Part shown: piece after piece, positions 1-13,110 of the stretch
How positions within the stretch are numbered: the stretch's first letter is position 1
How the letters are laid out: every line of letters begins with the position of its first letter
Assembly (NCBI RefSeq): GCF_052324685.1
Contig: NW_027506914.1
Location: forward strand, 124,001 to 188,000
DNA length: 64,000 nucleotides
From: Brachyhypopomus gauderio
Taxonomy: Eukaryota > Chordata > Actinopteri > Gymnotiformes > Hypopomidae
Direction: 5' to 3'
Program-made: the position numbers and the translations under genes
The notes under the pieces: generated by a model
What the model was told of the DNA's origin: nothing
Database searches by the model: none
The model's input: the letters and a program-made list of their open reading frames with translations, nothing else

Positions 1-742
1 AAAACATCGAAATGAACATTTATCTCTTAAAGGAGCCAATTATTCATCAATCATTACTTAACGTGTGGTGTTGTAGACACTCCACCAACTTCTGTAAGGC
101 CACAGTTAGCCTCTCATTTGACTTTTGAGTATCAAATTATCACATTACTAGGCAAATGAGAAAATTTGCCCTTCTTGCTCTCTCCCAGAGACTAGATGGA
201 GCCTTTCCTTTTGACCCACACACACAAACCTATATCAGCCCACATGTCAGTCTCATTCAGCCCTTGGTTATCTAGTAGAGTGGTGTGGGTATTGGCACAT
301 GGTGGGGGCCCTGGGGTCACCCTTATGATTTTCTGTGCAGCCATCCTGCCCTGTCTGTCATACTGGGAGATGAATCATGTTATTTTGCTATTTGAGGACA
401 AAACAGTTTCATTCGAAGGTGATGAACCATGCTGTGGGATGGACAGCTCTGCCACCTCTTCTTTGTCATTGTTTTCTGCCTTCTGAAAACCTGAAAAATA
501 CACCCTGTGCCTAATTGAAATGATCACCCAGTTTCAGCATAGAGAGAACTAGGAGTAGTCTTCTGTAGCATGTTGACAGCCTCTGACTGCATATCCCCAA
601 TAGCAAACAACGATTTCAAGAAATGTAATTTTTATTCTTTAGTCTGAAATTGCTTTTATTTTGTCTGTGACCTATGTGTGAGGTCATAAAGTGGAATGTG
701 TGGTATGTTCAGCAAGAGATTCTCTTTGTAGCAATAAGACCA
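1..742. other. Unassigned flank
   Basis: I see no recognisable gene, RNA gene or repeat end here. The short open frames have no family resemblance. Confidence 0.4.
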
Positions 743-1000
743 TCATCAATCAAATTTTATTTATATAGTGCTTTTTACAACAGTTGTTGTCACAAAGCAG
801 CTTTACAAGTGTCCGAGTCCAAGCCCCCAATGAGCAAGCCAAGGGCGACAGTGGCAAGGAAAAACTTCCTAAGGGCATGAGGAAGAAACCTTGAGAGGAA
901 CCAAGACTCAGGGGGGGAACCCATCCTCCTCTGGCTGACGCCGGTCACCATGACAACAATTTAAAGAACGAGAGAAAAACAGAAAAGATGTGAGGGATAA
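743..1000 (+). repeat. Dispersed fish repeat (SINE/LINE-tail type)
   Basis: The stretch has the wording of a very common teleost dispersed repeat: an AT-rich TTTATTTATATAGTGC start, then CACAAAGCAGCTTTACAAG, then a 'CCTTGAGAGGAACCAAGACT' block. I recognise the motif order but cannot assign a family name; the right edge is approximate. Confidence 0.5.
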
Positions 1001-1254
1001 AATCCATCTTGGTGTAGATTTATAAACACGAGTCCTTCATGTTATTCCTGTTTAGTTCTATCCATCATCCTTTATCCATCATCCACACTGGTTAGTCAGG
1101 GCAGTGGGTTGATCCTCCCTCATATCTGGTTAGGCAGGAGGTGGCCGGCCCAAGATGGATCTCTGGAAAGGCTCGTCTCTCCTCATCTCGTTGTGCCTCG
1201 AGTAGGCGGGCAGCCATGTGGAGAAGATAGAACAGTGCTTAACTGTGCTTGCCT

Positions 1255-1797
<543 letters not shown>

Positions 1798-1822
1798 ACG
1801 CTTAACTCGACACGAAACCAAC

Positions 1823-1863
1823 GGCTCTTTTAAGAGCCACCCATATACTCATTTAAAGAGCTG
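1823..1863 (+). promoter_or_regulatory. Histone 3' stem-loop and downstream element (H4)
   Basis: GGCTCTTTTAAGAGCC at 1823-1838 is the canonical histone stem-loop with a 6-bp stem and 4-base loop. It is followed by ACCCA and by AAAGAGCTG at 1855-1863, the purine-rich element that pairs with U7 snRNA for 3' cleavage without polyadenylation. Confidence 0.93.
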
Positions 1864-1909
1864 TTTCATGCGTTTACTGGTAACCACAAGCGTCAATTAC
1901 TTAAACGCG

Positions 1910-2404
1910 CACAGAGAACGTTTTGTCCGACTTTGCTTTTTGAATGTACTTTTATTAAAATCATGGAAGGGTCAATACACAATCATTGCAAGATTCATAA
2001 TGTCAAACATACTATTAAAACACAGCATACAAATTAAACCATTTCATTTTATAGGCTACATGAACTCTTGTTACTTGTTATTTCCCCATATAATTTCTAC
2101 ACAATTTATCACACACAATGTCTGACTTTGCCGTGACCTACAACAATTTTAAAATGCACGTTGTAGTCTGAATCCTAAAACATTTAAATGAATGGACATA
2201 TTGAATAAATGAAGACGCTTTATGACGAAATAATGCAATAATAACCAACGTTATGACCTAACTAGTTTAGAACCTCATCCAAAGAATTTTAGTATAATAA
2301 AATGATAAAATAGAAATTCCTTTTGTAAGCAAAACTAATCAGGAGGTTTTGAGGCTCTATTATAGTTTTTGTTTGTAAATTGAAGGCAGAAATGGCTGGG
2401 GCGG
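1910..2404. other. Histone intergenic spacer
   Basis: AT-rich spacer. Parts recur at 13640-14600 and, inverted, at 25470-26040, so it belongs to the histone repeat unit. No gene seen. Confidence 0.6.
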
Positions 2405-2515
2405 GATTAAGAGGTAAACGTTATGGCTCGTTTAAGAGCCACCCATATACTCATTTAAAGAGCTGTTTGATGCGTTTACTGGTAACCACAAGCGCCAATT
2501 ATTTAAACGTGAGTG
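2405..2515 (+). pseudogene. Relic H4 3' end (stem-loop only)
   Basis: A second copy of the H4 3' flank: a mutated stem-loop (GGCTCGTTTAAGAGCC, 2425-2440, one stem/loop change), the same CCCATATACTC spacer, AAAGAGCTG, and the following TTTACTGGTAACCACAAGCG block seen after the intact gene. No coding sequence precedes it. It marks a lost or partially duplicated H4 gene. Confidence 0.75.
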
Positions 2516-2519
2516 ATCC

Positions 2520-2857
2520 TACACATATAACATACGTATACACTATATATATATATAATAAATTTATATATTTATATATTATATATATATAAATTTGAGT
2601 TGACTTGACTAGATATTAGATTATTAGACTAATTTTCTTCACTATAGTGAATGTAAAATTTAGTTCATTGAAAACGAGTGTTATATTGTGAGACGAAAAG
2701 TGAATGGAACAAAATAACATTCAAAAAGGTCTTTACGTGGATTTAAATACATAGGCTACTGTTATCTAAGGGGTGACTAACAACATCGGATGATGTTGTT
2801 TTTGAGTATTTTCAAGCTGATTTGAATCGGGTCAAAACTAACCCGCTAACACCAAAG
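2520..2857. other. AT-rich spacer with (TA)n
   Basis: Low-complexity TATA-rich tract at about 2545-2595, then sequence with no recognisable content, up to the target duplication of the large transposon. Confidence 0.5.
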
Positions 2858-2863
2858 ATGTAT

Positions 2864-3208
2864 GGAGGGTTATTTGTGACAATATTATATAAATAAATGA
2901 ACAAAGAAATAATTGTTTAAAACGTTAAATAAATATTTAAAATGAGATTTAATTAATTAAATTATTAATTAAATTATTTAAATATGGAAAGGAAGCATAA
3001 ATAATTTTATGTAATTAAATTCATCATTAGTTGATTGTGATATTTGTATTTCATTAATTGTTTAACTTAAATAATTTAATTAATTATTTCATTATTTATT
3101 TCATTATTTCAAGCGCGTCGTCGAACCATGAAATAATTAAATCTGTCAACATCAGCCATCAAACTCAGTGGGCGGGCCTAACTCCGATCGATGCAGGCTG
3201 ATTGGTTA
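2864..3208 (+). repeat. Left terminal inverted repeat
   Basis: About 345 bp, very AT-rich in the outer two thirds (TTAATTAATTAAA runs), with a GC-rich inner end CTCCGATCGATGCAGG. It pairs with 13096-13440 almost without mismatch. Confidence 0.9.
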
Positions 3209-3311
3209 GATTGCACAGTAAGTCATGATAGAGCGATGACAGATGTTCGAGAGCAGCTCTAACGCGCCTTAACCTTTTTCTGATACCGGTGTTCACTGTT
3301 TCGAGATAAAA

Positions 3312-5165
3312 ATGTCGAGAAGCTGCCCTGAGCTGTTAAGAGAAGCTGCAGGTTTGATTGAAGAAGCATTAAGGAACACTCCTGAAGCTCTTAACACCCA
3401 GGAGCAGCCTTCAACCTCCACTTCATCACACAGACAACCTGTCCAAGGTCTGTAGTTGGGTGTATGACAGATTGGGCCTAACATTAACCAGCTTAACACA
3501 CCAACATGCCGCTTCAGTTATTAGTATACCAGTTAGATAGTCTAGTTAGAGGTATTTTAGATACTGGACTTGCGTGTCTAGTACTGGGGTGTTAAATATG
3601 GGCAAACTGTACAACGTTAACAATCAAGTTAGCTGCATCTTTCACAGACACTGATATTTGCTTCAGCAACTGGGCTAGTTCAGCAGGATGGATAATATTA
3701 TTTGGGTGGTGGGTCATTATTCTTATCACTGCAGTGACTGCACTGGCATAGTGGTGGTGTATGAGGTGTTAGTGTGTGTTGTATTGTGGTGGTGTATGTG
3801 GTGTTAGTGTATTGTTGGTGGTGGCGTATGAGGTGTTAGTTAGGCTGACCATATTTTTGTTTGGGAAAACCAGGACACGGGGGGGGGGGGGGGGGGGCGA
3901 ACTTAGGTTGTCGAGCGGGGGAGGGGGGGGGGGCGAACGTAGGTTGTCGAGCGAGGGGGGGGGGGGGGGGTGTCGAACGTAAGTTGTTGGTTCTCCGCCA
4001 GTTGAGTATGATGAGGCTCAACTGATGAGGCTCAGGGATTCCGTGTCATACAGCGCCGTGCTCAGGGTCCTAGTGCCTGTAGAATTAATGGCCCGATTAA
4101 CTTAATTTAAAAACCAGGACATTTCCACAGTTTTAAAAAATATCCCGGGACGCCCGGGACAGGACGTGAAATACGGACATGTCCCGGGAAATACGGACGT
4201 TTGGTCACCCTAGTGTTAGTGTGTGTCATATTGTGGTGGTGGTGGTGTATGAGGTGTGTGTACTGGTACAGTGAGTGGATCGAACACAGTAGTGCTGCTG
4301 GACTATAAGTGTTATTTCTTAAGGAAAATAAAGCTCATTTTATATGTTTTTTTGCTTTTAAAAGGTCTGTTCCAACAAATTCAATCAATTAAAATATTCT
4401 AAAAAAGTTCTAGAACCCAACAATAAAATACAAGTAATATAGTTACTTGTCATGACGTGTTGTAGTGTGAGTTGAACCTTAAAGTATTTACAGAAATCAT
4501 GTGACTGTGTAATCACAACAAAAAAAAACATTAATGAGCTGCTTAGATAAGTTAAATGATTGTTATTTTGAATAAACATTCAGAACTGGGTCTGGGTTCT
4601 CATGTTAAGGGGAGCACTATTTACTTAATTTTTTTTACACTTTATTTTCTGATACATTTTAGAATCATTTAGAGTAGCATGAGAATAAGGAACTTAAGCT
4701 TTGTCGCCATTCTACTAGACAGCATATAGTTAATCCTTTGTTTTCAGTCGGTGGTTCTCATTTTTGTTGTGACATTTTTGTTTCTCTCTATGTGCAGCCG
4801 AGGTGGCAAGGCTCTTTGCTCCATACAGCAATAACATTACACCTAGAAGGTATGCTAGACGTCAATTGCAGAGCCCTGCAATTCGATGCAATTACTACAC
4901 ACACACCTTCTGTTGCTTGCATGGTCACAAGGCTGATACAGTTCCAAGTGTACAGGAGAAGGCAGACCTTGCAGCCTCAGGACTTGGAGAAAAAAAAGTA
5001 TCATTTTCAGGTTAGTTTGATCATTTATGAGTTGTAATTTGCTTTTGTTCATTTGTGTTTCAGTAATTGTGCTTGAAAGAACTGTAAAGTTCTGTTTCTG
5101 TGCCAGTCAAAATGCAGTTTGGCTCACAATATTAATGTGTTTGCATAACTCTAACTCTGAAATTA

Positions 5166-5201
<36 letters not shown>

Positions 5202-8200
5202 ATGTGTATATATTTTTTTATGTAATCAGGAAATTATGCAGATCCTATGGTAGTAACGAACAGACTGATGGAAGTATATCCAAAACTTCGTGAAGGGGGT
5301 GGTTTTGAGCTTCTCAAAGTTGCTGGATCTACTCGCAGTCGAAGTCTGGCATTACTCCCTTGTCCCAACTCTGGATACACACTTGTCTATCTGAAAGATC
5401 CAGCTACAATGATTGGACAGGCTACAATCTACATACGCCCACTTCAACAAGACCTGCCTTTTGAATCTGTAAGCTATACTTTTACACATTGTGAAAAAAA
5501 ATGTTTATAATTCTTACACATTAATGTTGTTCTTTATTGTTATATTCTATAAAATCATCAGTTATAGCGGTAATTAATTAAAATGCTATTTTATGAATCT
5601 TTCCACTACATTATTAGGAAGGTGCTCGTCGTGCCTCTGGTCCAGTCATCTCCTGCCTCACTTGTCAGAGGGGTGTTCTTTTCTCTGAAATGAAACTGCA
5701 CAGGGAGAACTGTAAAGGGTATGTAGCTACACAACCAATTTCTGTGCTTGGATTTGTATTTTGGCTTGTTGTACATTCTAGTGAGTATGATAAGTAAATC
5801 TTATTTTGTTACTTTAAGGACATCCATTCAGGAATCAGATAGGGATGGAGAGGAAAATCAGGGTGAGGCTAATGTTAGGGAACCAGACGCGGTCAGTGAC
5901 CGTATCCAAGTAAGGCCGGAGTCAGCAGGGACATCGGTTGCAAGTGCAGTAGTTGTGGCTGACAGTGAAGAGTTTGAGCACAGAGCAGCAGACCGTGGTT
6001 TGTATTCACACAGCAGAGTAGCCATATAGTTTTGATTTGTTTGTAATGATTTTCAAAATGGTATAACATTTATGGATCTTGTGTTGTGCACATATTTTTT
6101 GTGTGTGTAGAATGGGGACTTATTGAAAATCCAGTTCAAGCCTCCAAAGTTTTCAAGGAGAGCTTACTTGGGGAACATGCATCTGGAAGGCCACTTAAAC
6201 TGAAGATGGATATAAGGGACACTGAGGAAGACAGAGAGCGTGCACTTCTGTCATTCTATAAAGAGCAACGTGAATGGGCATGTCCTCTTCAATGTGCCCT
6301 TGATGGTTAGTAATATAGTGAGTTAAAATTTAAATGACAGCTACAGACAAAAATCTGTTAGACACTACTTTTATTTCAATTATTGAATAAATATTTTGTT
6401 TTATGACAGGGGATGCTGCTGTTGGACAAGGAGTGGTGCGGTACTTTCTGACAACAATAATATCCAAACTTCAGTTTGGATTCAGTCTAAATCTCGGTGT
6501 GTGTATAAAGCATATATTATAGCATGTGTAAATGAGAGTCAGTAAGTTACTTATACCACTGTAATGGCCTGTTTTGTATTACTGACAGGTGGCACAGGTC
6601 GAACGCTGTTATTTGAGGGTCAGCCTGACCACCTCGTTCCAGCCACATCAGAGTCCCTTATTGAGAGCAATCTCTTCCAGGTTGCTGGAAGGATGTTGGG
6701 TCATTCCTTCTTGCATGATGGCCCATGTGTGACAGGATTAAGTCCAGCTATAATCCATGTGTTGTTCAATGGAGACCCAGAAATGGCAACAATTGTCACA
6801 GAAGACTGTCCCGATTTGCACATCAGGAGCATAATAGAAATGGTACATGAAATTGCCTGTTTTAACCCTTGTGTGGTGCTGATATTTTTGTTACTCAGTG
6901 TTTGTGGGTTTGGTGGACCCGCAAACACTGAGTTCACATTCACATTTTGTTCATTGAAAATGCGTTTTGATATACAACATGTTCTTCATAGAAAATTAGC
7001 CAAGGCCAATGAGTCTGAGATTTAAAAATAATTAAGTGTATTTTTTTCATTTGATACAAAATGAACACCATACAAGGGTTAAGCGTAAAGGTTTTTGGTT
7101 TTGGTTTCTGCATTTCATAGTGCATTTTTATGGATTCAAAATATGACACATATTGGGTGCTATTTACACTTAGTATTTCCTTGGGTCAGTGGCATGCCTA
7201 TGGTGCACAACTTCAGAATGAAGAAGGGTTAATGAAAGAGCTCTGTGCTGATTAGTAATCACTTTGTTTTACTTTATTAATATCTATAATAATCATCAAT
7301 GCCGTTATTAATTTGTTCTTAAACATTTTGTAGGATAGATTACTGGGCTTGTTCACAAGATATATGCCTAAGTGTAATGTTATTTAAGAACTGTGTTCAA
7401 AGGGTGTGTGTGTGTGTGATGTTACATTTTAATCTATAGTAAAATACAGTACTGTTAGACAGTCCTTGGAAATACACAATACGTGGTTTGGTCATGTAGA
7501 GGTGATTCAGTTAAATAAGTGTAGTTATTTTTAACTGTCTTATGTTCTTTGGGAGAATCAGGCCCATAAGTGAAGACAGCACATAAGCATATCCAATATT
7601 TCTGAAAATTGTCATGTACTTTTTAAAATTGTGTCTTAGTGTAATAACTTTTATATAATAATCTAAATTTTAGCTTGAAACTGAAGAACTTACTCAGGAG
7701 CAACAGGACACTGTCTCAGATCTATCCATGTCGTGGGATCTTCCAGCAGTCACAAAAACAAATAGGAGATGGCTACAGAACAAACTATTGGTCCATGCTG
7801 TAAGTTAGAGACATATTTTTTTCAGTGAAATTACTGTTTTTATGTTCAGTGTTGAGAGGTGGAAATTGGCAAGCTATTACATATAAACACCAAATTGTCA
7901 CCAAATCACTTTAAAAAACTGAGCATTTTAAACATGATTTAACACAGTTAAATTTGACAATTTCTATTCGTGCCTCTCCTGGTAGAAAGTTCTCATTTGT
8001 GTTGGCTATATCATTTAGGTCATTGGAAGGACCAAGCGTCAAATAAAGCAGCTAAGGAAGGGTCTGAAAGATGTGATGGTATGGCCCTTCCTGATATCTA
8101 GACCCGACGTTGTCTCGCTGGTTTTCCCCAGAACAGGTGAAACGCTCTACACTCCCCAGGTGATTTATTTTTCCTCAGTTTTGTATCATGATTGTGTTCA

Positions 8201-8857
8201 CACGAGTATTTTTCGTCATCTGTAAACCTTGTAATCGGTATGTTTTGTAACCAACTGGGAGAATTTCCTGTGTAAAAATATGCAAATCTATATGTCCCAT
8301 GATCTATGTAAATGTGCATTTATGCAACTAATTAACATTGTTGAATGTTTTCACCCCTCAGATGCTCCTTGACAAAATAATTTGGCCTGTTGAGGACAGT
8401 GATGATGATGATGAATTTGATGTTGAGACCACATGTCGCATTACTGGTTTTCTGCGCCTGTTCATCGAAACAGGTACGGTTGTGTTAATACTACTCTGTT
8501 GTCCTTATCACAGGTACAGTATGCAGTTTTACAGAAAATGCATACATATGTATGCAAACAATGGAATGGAATGTTTGCAGTACAGTTGTTTCTGATGAAA
8601 AAATCCTTATTCTAATATTCTGTGTTCATTGACTTTTAGCTTCACCAAGGAAACTGGCCGAGCTGCTAAAGTTCTGGGTGGGGTGGGAGGTGCTGCCATG
8701 TGAACTCAAAGTGGAGCTGTCCAGAGGATCCTTTCCTACATCCACCACATGCTTTGAAACTTTGAAGCTGCCAGTTCATTTTAAGTCCTACACAGACTTT
8801 GAGGCTGCCTTTATGGCTTCCATAAATAGCACACACACTGGATTTGGACTAGTTTAA
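3312..8857 (+). CDS. HECT-type E3 ubiquitin ligase-like protein of the transposon (about 12 exons)
   Basis: Exons with GT/AG borders read by eye: 3312-3447, 4798-5010, 5230-5468, 5618-5718, 5819-5997, 6111-6305, 6410-6496, 6589-6842, 7674-7799, 8019-8159, 8362-8473, 8640-8857. Exon 4 carries a C2HC finger (SCLTCQRG...HRENC). Exons 6-12 resemble the HECT domain of fish G2/M-phase-specific E3 ligase-like proteins: LFEGQPDHLVPATS, then a C-lobe with the likely catalytic Cys in TTCFETLKLP (codon 8750-8752), ending THTGFGLV. HECT enzymes accept ubiquitin on this Cys and pass it to a substrate. The gene lies inside the same TIRs as the transposase and is convergent with it. Exon edges, especially of exons 1 and 5, are predictions; the role in transposition is unknown. 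Confidence 0.75.
3841..4212. mobile_element. hAT-type MITE with G-tract module
   Basis: It starts TAGGCTGACCATA and ends with GGTCACCCTA, with the 8-bp duplication GTGTTAGT on both sides (3833-3840 and 4213-4220). It contains three G-runs separated by CGAACTTAGGTTGTCGAGCG-like units (3880-3990). It lies in intron 1 of the HECT-like gene. A related 3' half recurs at 59460-59640. Confidence 0.8.
5167..5205 (+). repeat. (TG)n microsatellite
   Basis: Uninterrupted TG dinucleotide run in an intron of the HECT-like gene. Confidence 0.9.
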
Positions 8858-9931
8858 CACAACTTTCCCTTAGATCAGGGTTGTCCAATCTTGTCTGCAA
8901 AAGGCCAGTGTGACTGCAGATTTTCATTCCAGCCAGTCACAAGCTCAGGTAATCAGTTGTTTGAAGAGTGACTTATTGATTATACATGAAACCCAGTGTG
9001 CTGCACGTTGTTTCAAACCTGCAGCCACACCAGTCTTTTTGAATAAGATTGGACACAAGTCTGAAGTTCAAACCACAGTTATTTGTTTGTGACATTGTAT
9101 ACTGTATTTAGTCCAGTTACTTTTCATTTCACACTGCAGTTTAGTGACTGAGCGCACTAAACAATTTTACTACATCCTGCCATCATCACCTAGGTGAGCA
9201 GAGTCACTCTGTACTCAACACCGATTGACATGTAGAATGTTAGCAGTTGAGCAGTGTTATCTTTCCAGGTGTTGTACTGAATCCAACTGTAGGCCTATCC
9301 TGCAGCAGATTCAGGGTAGTGCAATCCCCTCTAATTACTTTTATTTCTGTTCCTAAAAAAGGGGGGGTGGTATGTGGATGTGGGTGATAACGGCACAACA
9401 CAGTTCTTTTTCTTCTGCTGTTATTGAATGCATTACAATATCATGTCTCAACTTCATCTGATTAGTCCAAAAGCTTAAAACATCTCAGTGTTTTCACACT
9501 GCAGATGAACTTAACCATGGTTCAGTTGTTCTGGCCGAAGACAACCTCATTAGGTTGGACCAAACTTTGGTCATTTGTTCCAGACCTTAGTTCATGGCAC
9601 ATTTTGTGCACCTGGTGATGTTGCTCAGATCAAATTGATAAGTCTGTACCAACAAGATTAAGTTTTTTTTTCACCTCATGTTTGAAAGAGGCTTGCAAAG
9701 GGAAGAGTTTAACTCATGTTTAGCTTCACTATTTTATTCTGTAATAAAATAGACAAACAGGATAGGGCTGTTTAACAACACAGTTTATTTTAGTTCCAGA
9801 AAACAAAGAATTATGTCAAATTCATGCTGTTAAAACAAAGTGTTTATTTTTTGCTTTTCATTAACTGTTGTTGAAAATCCAATGCATGTTTATCTAGATA
9901 TGCTACAAGAATAAATTATATGCAATTTATT
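8858..9931. other. Region between the two convergent transposon genes
   Basis: No coding potential recognised. 8877-9062 looks like a MITE or SINE fragment: CAGGGTTGTCCAATCTTGT on the left, a near-complement ATAAGATTGGACACAAG on the right. The rest is presumably the 3' UTRs of the two genes. Confidence 0.45.
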
Positions 9932-12900
9932 TCAGTCTCCTATGATTCTTGACAAAATCTGAACAGTCTCCAAGTACATGCCAATTGTGCGATCCAAAGG
10001 CCCCCCTGGAACTGGCAAAGAAGCAAGTTCATCATCAGTGAGCTCACGGCGCAGCTGGATCTCCGGAACAGATACAGTGTTGTCAAGAAGGGTGTGAGGC
10101 CCATTCCAGTCAATCCCATAGTCTTCATTAACCTATGAAATATATTATCATAATAGACTAGTGACTTCTTACAGTACCCAATGCTCATCGTAGAAGCAAA
10201 GATAACGTACTTAATGACCAGTCAGTGTATAATACCTACTGTTGCAGTAACAAACCAGCTAGTTTTTCAGTAAAAAATATAAGCAAATGTTTGAAATGCA
10301 CGCATGCAGAATGTTTAATTACATTAAAATATTGACTTCTCAATGAATACATACCTCGGTTAAGTCCTCTGTGGGAGTTTGCTCTCTGTATCTTCTCCAG
10401 AGTTGTTCTGGTGACTGACCCCTTTCAGTTCTAAGGCCATGGAAGTTCCAAGCATCTCTGAAAGACTTGAGATGCCTCTGTATTTGTGGTAGGAAGATCC
10501 AATGCAAGGCAAATAGATGAAGTTCATTGTCAGGGTGAAGTGCTGACTGATCTTCCAAAGAGACAAAGATCTGGTAGAAGAGGTCTAGAGCATGCTCATA
10601 AACATCCCTCCACAACCTTTCTATTCTGTAAGAAAGACATAACCTGGATTGTATATCTTCTCTTGTACAATCAATTAACACTATAATGTAAGGCAAGTGA
10701 ATTTACCGTTGATTATGAACACTTCTGCCGGTGATGTGGGAATTTCTGTTGGTACCTCTGCTCCTGATCATAAATTCTGCAACGTCTGCATTCTCCCCAC
10801 CTTTATCAGATCGTACCCTTGATGGCAATCCATACTCATCAACAGCTGTGAGAAAGCTCTGTAAGACTGTGTTTGCTCTGTTATTGCCAGCCACAGTAAG
10901 GTAAACCACCAAGCGACTGAATCCATCCACCCCTCCATGGACCACAAACCTCCATCTGTATAAAAGAGACAATTGTGAACAGGTTAGCTAACTCACAATG
11001 TTGTACACATATCTGTACATAGATTTTTCTTTCTGCCAGTATTACTAATACCTTATGAGCTTATGGTTACCATCGATGTGCCATAAGTAATTTGGGCCAG
11101 GCACAGAATACTGCCGTCGTCTTAGTGTATGCAACCGTAGACGTCTCATGCACACACCCTCTGCATCAACTCTGCGAAAAGACTCTCTCAACCTTGAGAC
11201 TGAAAAGAAATATAGCTGAAAAACACATACCACTCTGGAAAAAAATTAAGAGACCATTGCAAGTGATGTATGTGAGTAAAATGAACATTATTGGTTCATT
11301 CTATATACTGCTGACAATATTTCTCTAAAATTCCAAATGAAAATATTTTCATTTAGAGCATTTTCTGCAGAAAATATGAAATATAAAAATAAGGAAAAGA
11401 TGCAATACTTTCAGAGCTCAAATAATGCAAAGAAAACAAGTTCATATTCATTTAGAAATAACAATAGTAATGTTTTAACTTTGGATGAGTTCACTAATCA
11501 ATATTTGGTGGAATAACCCTGATATTTAATCACAGCTTTCATGCACCTTGGCTTGCTCGCCACTACCCTTCTAAAAAAAAAAATCCAGCCCACGTCCAGC
11601 TGGACACCCAATAAAAAACTAGCTCTTTACCAGCATAGGCTATGTTTTTGTGGATGACAAGCTGGGCGTGAGCTGGATTTTTGGCAGGGCAGTCTTTCAC
11701 ACACAGCGCTCTCTTCATTCTCTAAACAGCTGTATATATCAGCCAGAACATTAAAACCATTGCAGTGCTCTCTTCATTCTTTACACAGCTAGATAGCATT
11801 AAATCCCATCCAATACAATGTCTCTCTACACACTTACTTGGAACACGTATACCTCTGGCTTTCAGAAGACCATGCATTAGCTTGTAGCCCGTGTTTGGGT
11901 GGCTTCTGTGGACATCAGTTACAATGTAGTCCAGCTCTTCATTAGTGAGTGGTGAATAGAGGTCTGTCTTTCTGCAGCAAACAAAAGCATTGAGCAAAGT
12001 CATATATGATGGGAAAGGGATATCTCTATACAATATACTTTACAATTGTACATGTTCATCTTTACAGCAGTAGACAGTATGAATGAAGAGTAATAAACAA
12101 GTTAAGTTTGGTGTTCATAGCTCAATGTTTTAGTATATTAAAGCCATGATAAACTGTTTTCATATAGTAGTAAGGTCAGTGTAACGTTTATCAGTTCAGT
12201 TTTCTGACCGTTTGAGAAAACTGGAAAAATTGGGTGCAAAAATATACGTTACACTGACAAACGTTACACTGACCTAGCTAGTACTTTCAGTACTTTAGTT
12301 AGAACTAGATCAGGGGTAATCAATTAAATCTTTCCGCGGTCCATTTTTGGCAGATAGCTCAGACCAAAAATGGGTCCGCGGTGGCGAACGAAAGTTGTTG
12401 AGCGGGGGGGGGGGCGAACGTGTGGTGGCGAACGTAACACTCAAATGGCTGGTGAACGTAACACTCGTCTGAAAATAAATTCTCCGGTTTAAAATATAGT
12501 CTCCCGTTAAAAATTTTTTGGCATTTGGGTCCGTATCCAGTTAATCAGGTATGTGATTTTGGTCCGGACAGGACGGCGTTCGGGTCCGGATCCGGACCGC
12601 GGTCCGCCATTTGGTGATACCTGAACTAGATGATGCTACATTAGGGAAATTTATATGGAACAAATGATTGGTTACCCACCGTATTCCGTTCTGTTCCATG
12701 TGTCTCCTGATGGTCCTCTCAGACACTCCATACATATATGCGATTTCAGGAGCTGTTACTCCACAGAGAACATGGTGCTCCAGCATTCCGCTGGGGATGT
12801 GAAAGGCTGGGCGACCTGGGCCTGCTGTAGTTTGCTGTGGTTGGATGGAGAAGCGCTGGAGCACTTCTTCAAAGTTTGCAGTTACCCTGTAGTCTATATT

Positions 12901-13110
12901 TTGGTGAGAGAGAGCAGAAAGCAGCCCTAACACTTCTATAAAGTCGTGTATTTGATCAGTGACAGAGTCTGGGGCTGCAGCCCCTGATTCAATTTCCTCC
13001 GCTAGCTGTAAGATAGTTCTAACGAACTCCTGAGAAATGTCCTGCAGATCCATGTCGAGAGCCACCATGCTGAGAAAACACTCACACAGGCCAGAGCAAT
13101 CAACCTGCAT
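9932..13110 (-). CDS. DDE/rve-type transposase of the IS3EU-like element (6 exons)
   Basis: Minus-strand exons with GT/AG borders: 13110-12680, 11971-11838, 11199-11052, 10955-10707, 10625-10355, 10132-9932. Exon 1 ends in a helix-turn-helix ([17 protein letters not shown]), likely for TIR binding. The integrase core follows: first Asp in LWHIDGNH, then [12 protein letters not shown], second Asp in VRSDKGGEN, and Glu in QRIERLWRD. These are the three metal-binding residues that cut and join DNA. The ATG lies at the inner edge of the right TIR (ATGCAGGTTGATTG), so the TIR may act as promoter. A MITE (12311-12623) sits in intron 1. No polymerase B, protease or capsid gene is present, so it is not a Polinton. 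Confidence 0.82.
12311..12623. mobile_element. hAT-type MITE with G-tract module
   Basis: It begins CAGGGGTAATCAA and ends TTGGTGATACCTG, with the 8-bp duplication AACTAGAT (12303-12310 and 12624-12631). It contains GGTGGCGAACGAAAGTTGTT followed by a G-run. A relative lies inverted at 40767-41015 (CAGGGGTACTCAAC...GAGTACTCCTG). Confidence 0.85.

Noticed and set aside
196-486. 96-codon frame near the window start
   Set aside because: No recognised domain, no splice or promoter context; consistent with chance.
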